DNA from: CAIWHR01 sp963726765
GTDB lineage: Bacteria > Pseudomonadota > Gammaproteobacteria > Burkholderiales > Casimicrobiaceae
Direction: 5' to 3'
Assembly (NCBI GenBank): GCA_963726765.1
Contig: CAVSDH010000006.1
Coordinates: forward strand, 62,001-126,000
DNA length: 64,000 nucleotides
A program made the translations under genes and the position numbers. The notes beneath the pieces are model-generated. The model ran no database searches. It was not told where the DNA came from and saw nothing but the letters and a program-made list of their open reading frames with translations. Below, in pieces: positions 26,421 through 34,412 of this stretch (position 1 is its first letter; each line of letters opens with the position of its first letter).

Positions 26421-27281
26421 TTACGGTAGGAAGTGATTTCCGGTGATGCCACCGATTTCGCCAGTAATGGAACAGGATTGACCGGCGAGATTGGCTGTCC
26501 CAGTGAGGTACCCGGTGAAGCCCACAGTCGTCCATTGCATAGCGAGCAAAGAGAATGGTCCGTTAGTTCCATCTGCGCAAACGAAAGTCCCGCCGGTTTG
26601 ACCAATCTGGCCAAATTGGGAATAGGTGCCGTTAAATGCACACGAGCCAGAGGTTGGTCCCTGACTACTAATTAAAATTGCACTGCCGTTCTGGGTGATC
26701 GTCAGATAACCACCTTCACTAATAGTTTGGCCGTTCAACGACGACGGATTGCAATTGAATGTCTGGTAAAGAATGCCACCCAAGTAAGTTCCCCTAAAAT
26801 TCAGCGGCAACAAGGTCTGTCGCACTAGGGACTTCGTGACGGGAACCCCGTCTACGGAATACATGAGCGTCACACCGCCGATTGAAGTTGCGGTAAACGT
26901 CGCGGCTCCCACCATACGATTGGCGACATTCGCAGGATTCCAAGGAGAGCCAAAATAAGTGCCATGAGTCTCGAAGACGTTACCAGAATAACTAATCGGA
27001 AACGTAATTCCGTTGCCAGGTGTTGTCCGATTTAGTGAAGCAGTTACCCAGTAAGGCGAGCCATCGGACTTCTGAACAAAGAAGGTCAAGAACATGAAGC
27101 TTTCAGAATGTTCTACGGTAACACCCCACCCCGATTCGCTCGGATTCCACCAGAGATCGGAGAACATCGTGCCCGTGGTGCCCTGCGCCGCAGCGTTCTG
27201 ACCAATCGACGTACAGACGAACAGCGCCGTCGATACGAACACAATTTTGCTAAATCGACGCAATGATGTAGTGGCTTTCAT
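26421..27281 (-). CDS. Secreted protein with WWNPSESGWG motif
   Basis: The 286-residue protein has a signal peptide (about 1-32, ending AAAQG). The mature part opens with FSDLWWNPSESGWGV and continues as a Ser/Thr/Gly-rich beta protein with three Cys. I have seen the WW-N-ESGWG motif in exported proteobacterial proteins of unknown function. ATG at 27281 has GGGAGAG five bases ahead. The gene is noticeably less GC-rich than its neighbours, which suggests transfer. Confidence 0.72.
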   Translation of the reverse strand: MKATTSLRRFSKIVFVSTALFVCTSIGQNAAAQGTTGTMFSDLWWNPSESGWGVTVEHSESFMFLTFFVQKSDGSPYWVTASLNRTTPGNGITFPISYSGNVFETHGTYFGSPWNPANVANRMVGAATFTATSIGGVTLMYSVDGVPVTKSLVRQTLLPLNFRGTYLGGILYQTFNCNPSSLNGQTISEGGYLTITQNGSAILISSQGPTSGSCAFNGTYSQFGQIGQTGGTFVCADGTNGPFSLLAMQWTTVGFTGYLTGTANLAGQSCSITGEIGGITGNHFLP

Positions 27282-27334
27282 TGGACTCTCCCTTTTCCTT
27301 ACTTCACGATCCGCTCGGCGGCGGCTTGGCCTGA

Positions 27335-27676
27335 CTACTCCCATCTGTCCTTCTGTTTCGCCGCCGCCTCGGTCTGCCATTGCATGTTGCTCGGTGCGTC
27401 CGCGCCCCCGCGTTTGAGCGGCGTAACGTGATCGATCACAAAGCCAGGGCACGCGCCACTAGACCTGCCGGTCGATGGGCAAGGGTGCGATTTCTGGAAT
27501 TCGTGCTTGGCCTGGGGAGAGCGTGCGATCTTGCCGTGCGAGTCGCGCGGGACTCCGGGTCCGGTCTTGCTGTGAGTGCGCGTGGAATAGCCGCCATATG
27601 CGCGGCCCTCTGCGCCGAAAGTGAGCGGGCTCGCGAAGGCGAGCACAAATGCGAATGTTAGGGCAAACAGACGCAT
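27335..27676 (-). CDS. Exported HNH-nuclease-like protein
   Basis: The 113-residue product has a signal peptide (about 1-21, ending TFGAE). Its C-terminal half resembles an HNH fold: a Cys pair in CPSTG...GACPG, the core VIDHVTPLKRGGAD, then the Asn and Trp in SNMQWQT and AKQKDRWE. Small HNH proteins with a secretion signal are found in several proteobacteria, and their role is unclear. It lies 53 bp before the WW-motif gene on the same strand. Confidence 0.75.
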   Translation of the reverse strand: MRLFALTFAFVLAFASPLTFGAEGRAYGGYSTRTHSKTGPGVPRDSHGKIARSPQAKHEFQKSHPCPSTGRSSGACPGFVIDHVTPLKRGGADAPSNMQWQTEAAAKQKDRWE

Positions 27677-27701
27677 CTTCCCAATCCTCGGGGACCGCAG
27701 G

Positions 27702-28244
27702 CTATACGGTCAAGCGTACTAGTTTCCCGATGAGGTCGGCAATGTTTGTCCGTACCGCTCCTTCGTTGGCCAACTTGAGGCGCTCGACTCCGAGGAGCGC
27801 GTCTCCGAAACTGGCGGTGTACGGCGTAGTTATGGTTTCTTGCCAAACAGTCTTACCCGTCGATCGCTCAACCAGAATGTAGAGGACTGACGCCGTGACA
27901 GTCATGTTGATGCCAATCAGGGGCTGATCCAGCTTCCCCAATTGGGCTGTAAGTGTGAAACGCCCTGCCTGTCGATTGGCTTGCAACAGGTTGGCGCCGC
28001 GTAGGGACGCTTCCAGGGCTCGCTCAAACTCGGCGCTACTAACTTGCGATGTCCAAAGAGGGTTTGTCTCTTGACCGCCAGTAACATCCTTTATTGCTAT
28101 GTTCTGTCGCAATGCTTCCGGCGCGGCCGCGACTGCCATAGTCGCAGGCGCCACCGTCATCTGATCGACGCGAGCCGGAGTCGCGCAGCCCGCCAGGAGC
28201 ATCGATGCAATGAGTACAATCGCGGCGAGTTTTTCGAAACGCAT
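27702..28244 (-). CDS. Lipoprotein, unknown function
   Basis: The 180-residue protein has a lipoprotein signal (LLAGC, Cys at about residue 20). The mature domain contains EFERALEASLRGANLL, GRFTLTAQLGKLDQP and SVLYILVERSTGKTVWQETI, which gives the look of a curli-assembly or LPP20-type beta/alpha domain. I cannot name the family. It is one of four consecutive leftward genes for exported proteins. Confidence 0.7.
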   Translation of the reverse strand: MRFEKLAAIVLIASMLLAGCATPARVDQMTVAPATMAVAAAPEALRQNIAIKDVTGGQETNPLWTSQVSSAEFERALEASLRGANLLQANRQAGRFTLTAQLGKLDQPLIGINMTVTASVLYILVERSTGKTVWQETITTPYTASFGDALLGVERLKLANEGAVRTNIADLIGKLVRLTV

Positions 28245-28281
28245 TATGTCCCTTTCAATGAATATCTTTACATTTCTGATC

Positions 28282-29019
28282 CTATTTCAATTCTCGGCAA
28301 GCACCACCATCTTCGCATCGAATTGATCTTGGGTCGCCATTGGAGCAAGTGACGGTGAATGTCTCATAGGTCGGGGCACTAATGTTCATGGTTGCGCCTG
28401 CGCTAACGCATCCCATGTCTTTCGAATAGCGTTCCGCGTTGACTAGATATTTCGATGTGCCAGCCACCGCTCCGATTGTTGACGTTGCCGCTGGTGTCAT
28501 CTGCGAGAGAGAAGTTGGCGAGGTTGCGGACACTTGCCCTACAGCGGCTTGAGAAGGTACGGTAGGCTCACTAGGCAACGAAAGAATTGCGGAAGGTGAA
28601 GCCGGCGCTGTCGGCGACGAAGCGGCTGGTGTTTGGGTGTTGGCTTGCACCGAAGGCACAACGTGTGCGCACTTCTTCGCTATCGACGCCTGCTCCACGG
28701 CATCATATTCGCCCTTCAGTCGAGCAAATTCGGCCTCTTGTTGTTTAGTGCCTCCAAGGGCAAAAAGTACCGGCCAGAACAAAATAATGCCGACGGCCAT
28801 GATCCCGGCATCGTTTTGTGCGGCCTGGTCAAGTCTTCCTCCGAGTTGTATCACCCGGGCCTGGATGCGCTGCGCTTCCGCGGCAAGCTGTGCGCAATCG
28901 TAGGTACTGTATTGCACCGGAGAAACGTATGTGGACGCGATGTCCTTGGATGCGGTTGCGCAACCTGAGACCGAAAGCGCGATACTTACGGCCACTACTA
29001 TGGTCCGCTCTAAGTTCAT
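28282..29019 (-). CDS. Lipoprotein with coiled segment and Ser/Thr/Pro/Ala-rich linker
   Basis: The product has about 245 residues. A lipobox SVSGC places the lipid Cys at about residue 18. An AQLAAEAQRIQARVIQLGG helix and a short hydrophobic helix (MAVGIILFWPVLFALGG) follow, typical of small phage or enterobacterial lipoproteins. A low-complexity linker (about 120-180) leads to a small Cys-containing C-terminal domain. ATG at 29019 has GGGAG seven bases ahead. Function unknown. Confidence 0.7.
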   Translation of the reverse strand: MNLERTIVVAVSIALSVSGCATASKDIASTYVSPVQYSTYDCAQLAAEAQRIQARVIQLGGRLDQAAQNDAGIMAVGIILFWPVLFALGGTKQQEAEFARLKGEYDAVEQASIAKKCAHVVPSVQANTQTPAASSPTAPASPSAILSLPSEPTVPSQAAVGQVSATSPTSLSQMTPAATSTIGAVAGTSKYLVNAERYSKDMGCVSAGATMNISAPTYETFTVTCSNGDPRSIRCEDGGACRELK

Positions 29020-29354
29020 TATGGGCTCCCTGATGCTTGCCACTGCAATTCGCGTGGACCAGAGGAATTCTTCACGTTGACCTCTGTAAGTCACCGCGCG
29101 CGGGTGTGGCAAACGCGAAGATTAGATTGCGCATCAGTCCTCCCCGACTGGCGCTACCCAAGCAGGCTACGCTTGGGGCTCGGCCTTACTTTGATTCAAG
29201 TCAATCAATCCACGCAGTGGTCAGGAATGGCAATGATTTGCACTAACTTGCGATATGCCCATACTGGGGTGATGCCGGATCACCCCGGTTATAGAATGAT
29301 TGCACCGCGTCCGACTACACGCTGCTTGAACTCAACAACATTTCCGGGGCGCTG
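29020..29354. other. Intergenic region, lower GC
   Basis: No gene is convincing here. Open frames on the plus strand lack protein-like composition and ribosome sites. The GC content drops in parts, continuing the transferred look of the upstream block. Confidence 0.4.
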
Positions 29355-29564
29355 GTGGATGCCCTCCGCAAGGCATACACGCTCGCGCAGTCCGGTGAAT
29401 TTGTCGAGCCGCTAGAAGAGTTGCTGCATCACGCCCGCGACTTGGTTGCCCTTGCAAACGAGACCCTCGCCGCAGACCCGCAAGCGGGCGAACACGCGCG
29501 CGGCTTGGCGTTGCACATGGCCGAGCAGTTGGCGGCCATCGAGGCCTTAATCGTGGCGCCCTAG
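29355..29564 (+). CDS. Small hypothetical protein
   Basis: This 69-residue frame starting at GTG encodes an all-helical acidic protein (LAQSGEFVEPLEELL, HMAEQLAAIEALI). The frame stays coherent for about 15 codons upstream of the GTG but without a better start. I do not recognise it. Its position near the tRNA 3' end suggests element-borne cargo. Confidence 0.35.
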   Translation: MDALRKAYTLAQSGEFVEPLEELLHHARDLVALANETLAADPQAGEHARGLALHMAEQLAAIEALIVAP

Positions 29565-29570
29565 TGGGCT

Positions 29571-29786
29571 TTAGCTGACGACGGCGACTCGGGTCGCTCC
29601 ATCGGAGGCGCCGTCAAACGTCGCGATATAGCTATCACCCTGCGCCGTAACCGGCACCAGTTCGATTTGGCCGATCTCGAAGATCGTCTCGTCCGCGCTG
29701 TAGCAGAGTCGCGCGCCATCCGGCAGCATGGCAAGCAGCTTGGGGGCCTCGGCTACAGTCGTCGTTTCTTCCTTTTCATTGCCCAC
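29571..29786 (-). CDS. Small hypothetical protein
   Basis: A 71-residue frame from GTG at 29786 ends convergently with the preceding small gene. Its composition (LPDGARLCYSADETIFEIG, VPVTAQGDSYIATFDG) is protein-like, but there is no recognisable family or strong ribosome site. It overlaps the next frame upstream by 34 bases. Confidence 0.35.
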   Translation of the reverse strand: MGNEKEETTTVAEAPKLLAMLPDGARLCYSADETIFEIGQIELVPVTAQGDSYIATFDGASDGATRVAVVS

Positions 29787-29944
29787 ACGTTGGGGTAGGG
29801 GTGCGTTGAGGGCGGAGCCGTTGGCCCAGGCTTCCAGTCCGGGTCGCAGATGTAACTCGCGCCGAGCATCACAGCAACGGATTCCTTCGGGCGAGACAGC
29901 GCGGGGTCTGCGCTCTTGGGCGGGAAGTGGATAGGGCCCGGCAT
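29753..29944 (-). CDS. Small hypothetical basic protein
   Basis: This 63-residue frame from ATG at 29944 is proline-rich and ends in KRKKRRL. I do not recognise it. Small frames like this are frequent beside integrase genes, but no integrase is left here. Confidence 0.3.
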   Translation of the reverse strand: MPGPIHFPPKSADPALSRPKESVAVMLGASYICDPDWKPGPTAPPSTHPYPNVWAMKRKKRRL

Positions 29945-30099
29945 GGGCGGGGAACGGGCAAGGACGCAGCGTTTCGGCGGGGTCCATCGGCGAAGGGTAA
30001 CGCCGGTCGGACGCTAACGGAAATGCGTCGGCGGATGATACCGATGCCGTGCGAAATCGGGCCTTGTGCTACCCCGGCGCTACCCCGAATGGAAATGAA

Positions 30100-30125
30100 A
30101 ACGGCCCGCCTAGTGGCAAGCCGTT
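30100..30125. terminator. Degenerate hairpin next to the tRNA gene
   Basis: AACGGC (30100-30105) pairs with GCCGTT (30120-30125) and an inner GCC pairs with GGC, with a CC/AA mismatch between the two helices. An intact form would be a continuous GC-rich terminator stem. It lies nine bases from the tRNA CCA end. It may be the decayed terminator of a former integrated element (inference). Confidence 0.45.
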
Positions 30126-30133
30126 GATTGTGT

Positions 30134-30210
30134 TGGTTGCGGGGGAAGGATTTGAACCTTCGACCTTCGGGTTATGAGCCCGACGAGCTGCCAGACTGCT
30201 CCACCCCGCG
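30134..30210 (-). tRNA. Initiator tRNA-Met (anticodon CAT)
   Basis: The 77-nt gene reads from 30210 to 30134 and includes an encoded CCA. The anticodon is at 30174-30176. Initiator hallmarks are present: an unpaired C1-A72 at the acceptor end and three G-C pairs in the anticodon stem (GGG with CCC). The D and T arms are regular (AGCAGTCTGGCAGCT and GGTTCAAATCC). Its 3' end faces the low-GC block. Confidence 0.95.
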
Positions 30211-30266
30211 ATTGGGAGGCGGATTATAGCTCGGCGGGCCGCCCAGGGTCAATGCATTGCCGTCTC

Positions 30267-31082
30267 TCAGAGTGCCTCGGTCTCGGCCGCCCTCGGTCGC
30301 CAGACCAGCAGCCGCGCTTCGGCGTGGGTGACGATGACGTCGAGCACGAGCGCGAATGCGGTGAGCACCAGGATGCCGGCGAAGACCGTGTTGATGTCGA
30401 ACACGCCTTCCGCCTGCAGAATCAGGTACCCCACTCCCTTCGCCGATCCAAGGTATTCGCCGACCACGGCGCCGACGAACGCCATGCCCACCGACGTGTG
30501 CAGGCTCGAGAACACCCACGACGTCGCCGACGGCAGGTAGATGCTCTTCAGAAGTTGCCGCCTCGACGCGCCCAGCATGCGGGCATTCGCGAGCACCGCG
30601 GGGCTCACCTCCTTGATTCCCTGGAACACGTTGAAGAACACGATGAAGAAGACGAGCGTGACGCCAAGCGCGACCTTCGACGTGATGCCGAGTCCGAACC
30701 AGACGGCGAAGATCGGTGCAAGGATCACGCGGGGCATCGCGTTGGCCGCCTTGATGTAGGGGTCGGCGAGCGACGCGGCGATGGACGAGAGCGCGAGCCA
30801 CAGCCCGACCACGAGCCCCAGCACGCTGCCGACGGCGAACGCCAGCAGCGTCTCGATCAGCGTCACCGCGAGATGCGGGTAGATCTTTCCGCCCGTGAAC
30901 CAGACCCAGATCACCTTCATCACCTCGATCGGCCTGCCGAAGAAGAACGCCGTGTTCTTCGCGAACTCCGCCGATACGATCCCTGGGGTCGTCATTGCGT
31001 ACCAGAACGCGAACACCGCGCCCAGCAGGAACGCGTGGTAGAGCGCGAGCCGCGACCGCGACTCAGTGCCTGCTTTGCGCAT
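30267..31082 (-). CDS. ABC transporter permease (nitrate/sulfonate/taurine class)
   Basis: The 271-residue inner-membrane protein has about six hydrophobic segments and the BPD_transp_1 coupling motif seen as ARMLGASRRQLLKSIYLPSA (about 165-185). It overlaps the ATPase gene by 20 bases, giving the order receptor, ATPase, permease. Relatives import sulfonates, nitrate, pyrimidine precursors or aromatic acids; the substrate here is not evident. Confidence 0.88.
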   Translation of the reverse strand: MRKAGTESRSRLALYHAFLLGAVFAFWYAMTTPGIVSAEFAKNTAFFFGRPIEVMKVIWVWFTGGKIYPHLAVTLIETLLAFAVGSVLGLVVGLWLALSSIAASLADPYIKAANAMPRVILAPIFAVWFGLGITSKVALGVTLVFFIVFFNVFQGIKEVSPAVLANARMLGASRRQLLKSIYLPSATSWVFSSLHTSVGMAFVGAVVGEYLGSAKGVGYLILQAEGVFDINTVFAGILVLTAFALVLDVIVTHAEARLLVWRPRAAETEAL

Positions 31083-31887
31083 AGGCCTTCAGCACTTCCG
31101 ATTTCATCGCGCGCCAGATCGCGCTGTGCAGCTCGATGAAGCGCGGCGTCATCCGGATTTCCGCGACATCGCGCGGACGCGGCAGGTCGATCGCGAATTC
31201 ACCGATCGGTCGGGTCGCAGGCCCCGCTGAGAGCACGACGACGCGGTCGGATAGAGCAATGGCCTCCTCGATGTCGTGCGTAATGAACAGCACGGATTTG
31301 CGATCGGCGCTCCACAGGTCGAGAAGCTCGTTCTCCATCAGCTGCCGCGTCTGGACGTCGAGCGCCGAAAACGGCTCGTCCATGAGCAGGAGCTGCGGAT
31401 CCAGAATGAGCATTTGCGCGAGTGCGACGCGCTTCCTCATGCCTCCGGAGAGCTGGTGCGGAAAGCGGTCCTCGAAGCCGGCGAGGCCGACGCGGGCAAG
31501 CCACTCGCGGGCGCGGTGGGACGCCTCGGCCCTTGCGACGCCGTGGAACTCCAGCCCCGCCATCACATTCGCGAGCGCGCTGCGCCAAGGCATCAGCGCA
31601 TCGACCTGGAACATGTAGCCCGCGTGCTCATTGATGCCGGCAAGCGGCGTGCCGTGGATTCGCACGCTGCCGGCCGACGGCGCGAGGAGCCCTGCAGCGA
31701 CGTTCAGCAGCGTCGACTTGCCGCAGCCCGTCGGGCCGACCACGGAGACGAACTCGCCGCCCGCGATCGAGATCGACGTGTCCTTGACCGCGGTGTAGCT
31801 TCCCGAAACGTCCCCGCGCGCCGCGAACGTGCAGGTGATCCGGTCGAGCGCAAGCGCCACCTCCGGCACCGGCGTCGCCGGCCGCAT
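31063..31887 (-). CDS. ABC transporter ATPase (SsuB/TauB class)
   Basis: The 274-residue ATPase has Walker A GPTGCGKSTL (about 46-55), a Q-loop in YMFQVDALMPW, the signature LSGGMRKRVALAQ (about 145), Walker B LLLMDEPFSALD and the H-loop in FITHDIEEAI. ATG at 31887 overlaps the receptor stop (TGATG), and GTG three bases earlier is an alternative. It powers the permease encoded downstream. Confidence 0.9.
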   Translation of the reverse strand: MRPATPVPEVALALDRITCTFAARGDVSGSYTAVKDTSISIAGGEFVSVVGPTGCGKSTLLNVAAGLLAPSAGSVRIHGTPLAGINEHAGYMFQVDALMPWRSALANVMAGLEFHGVARAEASHRAREWLARVGLAGFEDRFPHQLSGGMRKRVALAQMLILDPQLLLMDEPFSALDVQTRQLMENELLDLWSADRKSVLFITHDIEEAIALSDRVVVLSAGPATRPIGEFAIDLPRPRDVAEIRMTPRFIELHSAIWRAMKSEVLKAYAQSRH

Positions 31888-32906
31888 CACTGGTACTTCT
31901 GCGCCGCCTTCAGCGCAAACGACATGTCGATCGTTTTCGCGAGATCGATGGTTGCGGTACGCACGCCGGGATCGAACGAACTGAGATCGCGATACACGTT
32001 GCGCGTCGCTTCGGCGCCGATGATGCCGTCGTGGCGGTAGGTCTCGATGTTCTTTTCCAGCGCCGCCTTGTAGAGCGCCTTGTCGGAATAGTAGTCGGCC
32101 GGCACCGCCGCGACGATCTGATCGGGCGTCGACGTCTGGATGAAGCGCAGCGCGCGCATCATCGCGTTGACGAAGGCCTGCATCGTGTTCGGATTCTTCT
32201 TCGCAAATTCGACGGGAACGTAGATGCAGCCGGCCGCGTAGGCGCCGCCGTAGACATCCTGCATGCCCTTTGCCGTGCGCGTGTCGATGACGGCCGGGAA
32301 TCCCTGTGCCTCGAGCTGGGCGATCACCGGATCGAGGTTGGCGAGAGCGTCGAGCTCGCCGCGCTGCATGATCGCGACGGCGCCTGCCGTTGCACCGGCA
32401 CCGATGATCGCGACGTCATCGGGCTTCAGCCCTGCCTTGGCGAGCAGCACGTTGACGAACATGTTGGTCGACGAGCCTGGCGCGGTGACGCCGATCTTCA
32501 TGCCCTTGAGGTCGGCCGGCGACTTGTACTGCGCCGCCTTCGCCTTGTTCATCACGAGCACGATCGAAGAGTACTTCCCTTGCAGGAAGACGGCCTCGAT
32601 GTTCTGGCCTTTCGACTGCTGCGTGATCGTGTGCTCATAGGCGCCGGACACGATGTCGACGCTGCCGCCCAGCAGCGCCTGCAGTGCGCGCGCGCCGCCC
32701 GGAAAATCCAGAATCTCGACGTCGAGACCCTCGGCCTTGAAGTAGCCCTTCTGCTCGGCGATCGACAGCGGCAGATAGTAGAAGAGCGTCTTGCCACCGA
32801 CGCCAACGGTGACCTTCGCCTTTTCCAGTGCCTGCGCGTGCAGGGTGGGAGCGGCAACCGAGAGACAGGCGACAAGCGCCGCAGCGAAAACGGTTCGACG
32901 ACGCAT
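31887..32906 (-). CDS. ABC transporter substrate-binding protein (NMT1/SsuA class)
   Basis: The 339-residue periplasmic receptor has a signal peptide (about 1-24, ending LHAQA). Family segments are FYYLPLSIAEQKGYFKAEGL, the Gly-rich DFPGGARALQALLGG, and DLKGMKIGVTAPGSSTNM. ATG at 32906 has GAGGA five bases upstream; the frame extends further but without a ribosome site. It is the first gene of the importer operon. Confidence 0.88.
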   Translation of the reverse strand: MRRRTVFAAALVACLSVAAPTLHAQALEKAKVTVGVGGKTLFYYLPLSIAEQKGYFKAEGLDVEILDFPGGARALQALLGGSVDIVSGAYEHTITQQSKGQNIEAVFLQGKYSSIVLVMNKAKAAQYKSPADLKGMKIGVTAPGSSTNMFVNVLLAKAGLKPDDVAIIGAGATAGAVAIMQRGELDALANLDPVIAQLEAQGFPAVIDTRTAKGMQDVYGGAYAAGCIYVPVEFAKKNPNTMQAFVNAMMRALRFIQTSTPDQIVAAVPADYYSDKALYKAALEKNIETYRHDGIIGAEATRNVYRDLSSFDPGVRTATIDLAKTIDMSFALKAAQKYQ

Positions 32907-32988
32907 GGAATCCTCCGGGAGTATTGCGCCGTCGAGTGGGCGCTTGACTACGGCCATTTTCCGCGCAGGCACGGGCGCGGTCAATCGC

Positions 32989-34354
32989 CTAGATCGTGCG
33001 GCCCGCGCCGCGGGCGGCACGTTCGCGGTCCAGCTCCTTCAGCTTGTTCTCGATTTCGGGTCCGATCGAGAGCTGCGCGATCGCGGGCGCGCCCGGCGTC
33101 AGTTCCGACTGCGCACGTTCGAATGCCTGCTGCAGGGATTCCGCGGGCGGAAGCGCGTCGCCGAACAGTGACGCCCCGAGACGGGTCGATCCCTCCGCAA
33201 CGGCGCAACCGCCCGCGCGGTCGCCGCCCGTGGCCGCGAGGACGAGCGTCGTGTTGCCCTTCAGCGCCTCGACGAACGCGTCCGACCGGCACGACGATAC
33301 GACGACGATGCGCCAAACGATGCCGGCCTCGTCCAGCAGCGAGCGCAGCACCGCCGGCGACAGCGACACGAGCTCCAGCGGGGGCTGCGCGATTTCGAGC
33401 ACCCCCTCGGCGTCGGAAGGTCCCGCGAGGTAGAGCATCACGACGTCCTCGTCCGTATTGATCGCAGCCGCGATTTCCTTGAGGGATTCTCTAAGGTGGG
33501 TGACTGTCGCCATCGGCGTGTCGAGCAATGTCGCAGGGCTGTTGACCAACACGACGGACCGATCCTGCGTGCCCCAGCGATCGTCCATCGCGCTCTGGGC
33601 TGTCAGGACGTCCTGCCGGTATGCGTCGTCGCGCGCGTCGCCGGCGAAGCCGATGAAATAGAGATCGGCACGACCGGGCGATTCGTCATCGAGGTTCGAC
33701 AGCGCATCGTCGAGCAGCGTCTGCTGCGCCGCGAGCACCGGCTCGGAAGCGGGGTTCGGGTAGCGGCCGTCGACGGATCCCGGGCCGGACTGCCACCAGG
33801 AGGTGGTCGGCGTGAGGACGGGCGCACAGTGCGATGGGCACGGCTAGCATCAATCCGCCGGCCAGCGCACGGAAAATGTAATGCGGCCGCGACGGTACGA
33901 GCGCGACCGCGACGCTGCGCACGAGCACGGCGACCGACCAGACCGCCAATGCCCATTCCAAAGCGTCGGCGAAACTCGATGCCGCACCGTCGCCGAATGA
34001 CGAAATTGCGTGAGGCACGACATGGACGATCTGGACCACGGGATAGGCCGCCAGTGCGAGGACGGGTATTGCAAGGGCGAGCGTGCGCTGACGGAACAGC
34101 AGCGCCTGCGCCGCCGCGGACAGAAGCAGAATGCCCATCGCGAAGAGTTCACCGCCGGTTCCGAACCACGAAAACCACGCGTCCGGCCCGGAGCGGACCC
34201 AGTCCGTGGCGACGTCGATCGCGGCAGAGGCGACGAAGAGCAGAAGCAGTTGCCCGAGATCGATCCGGAATGCGAGGCGGGTCACCCGCAGGAACAGCGC
34301 AAGACGCAATCCGGCAACAAAGTTGCGGCCGAGCGAGGACAGGGCGTGGTTCAT
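32989..34354 (-). pseudogene. Membrane-anchored C13 (legumain-like) peptidase family protein, frameshifted
   Basis: The N-terminal part (from 34354) encodes about 170 residues with four to five hydrophobic segments. The C-terminal part (to 32989) in the next frame holds a caspase-like domain with DLYFIGFAGDARDDAY, DRSVVLVNSPATLLDTP and the presumed nucleophile in VVVSSCRSDAFVEAL. The usual His-Gly after the third strand is not seen (LAGPSD instead), so activity is doubtful. The frame changes near 33820-33832; skipping one base there joins LAVPIAL to PVLTPTTSWWQ. Function unknown. Confidence 0.75.
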
Positions 34355-34412
34355 GGGCTGGCGTTCGCCGTGCCGGGCGATTCGACGCTGCGCGGCGCGC
34401 GACCGGCCGTGC

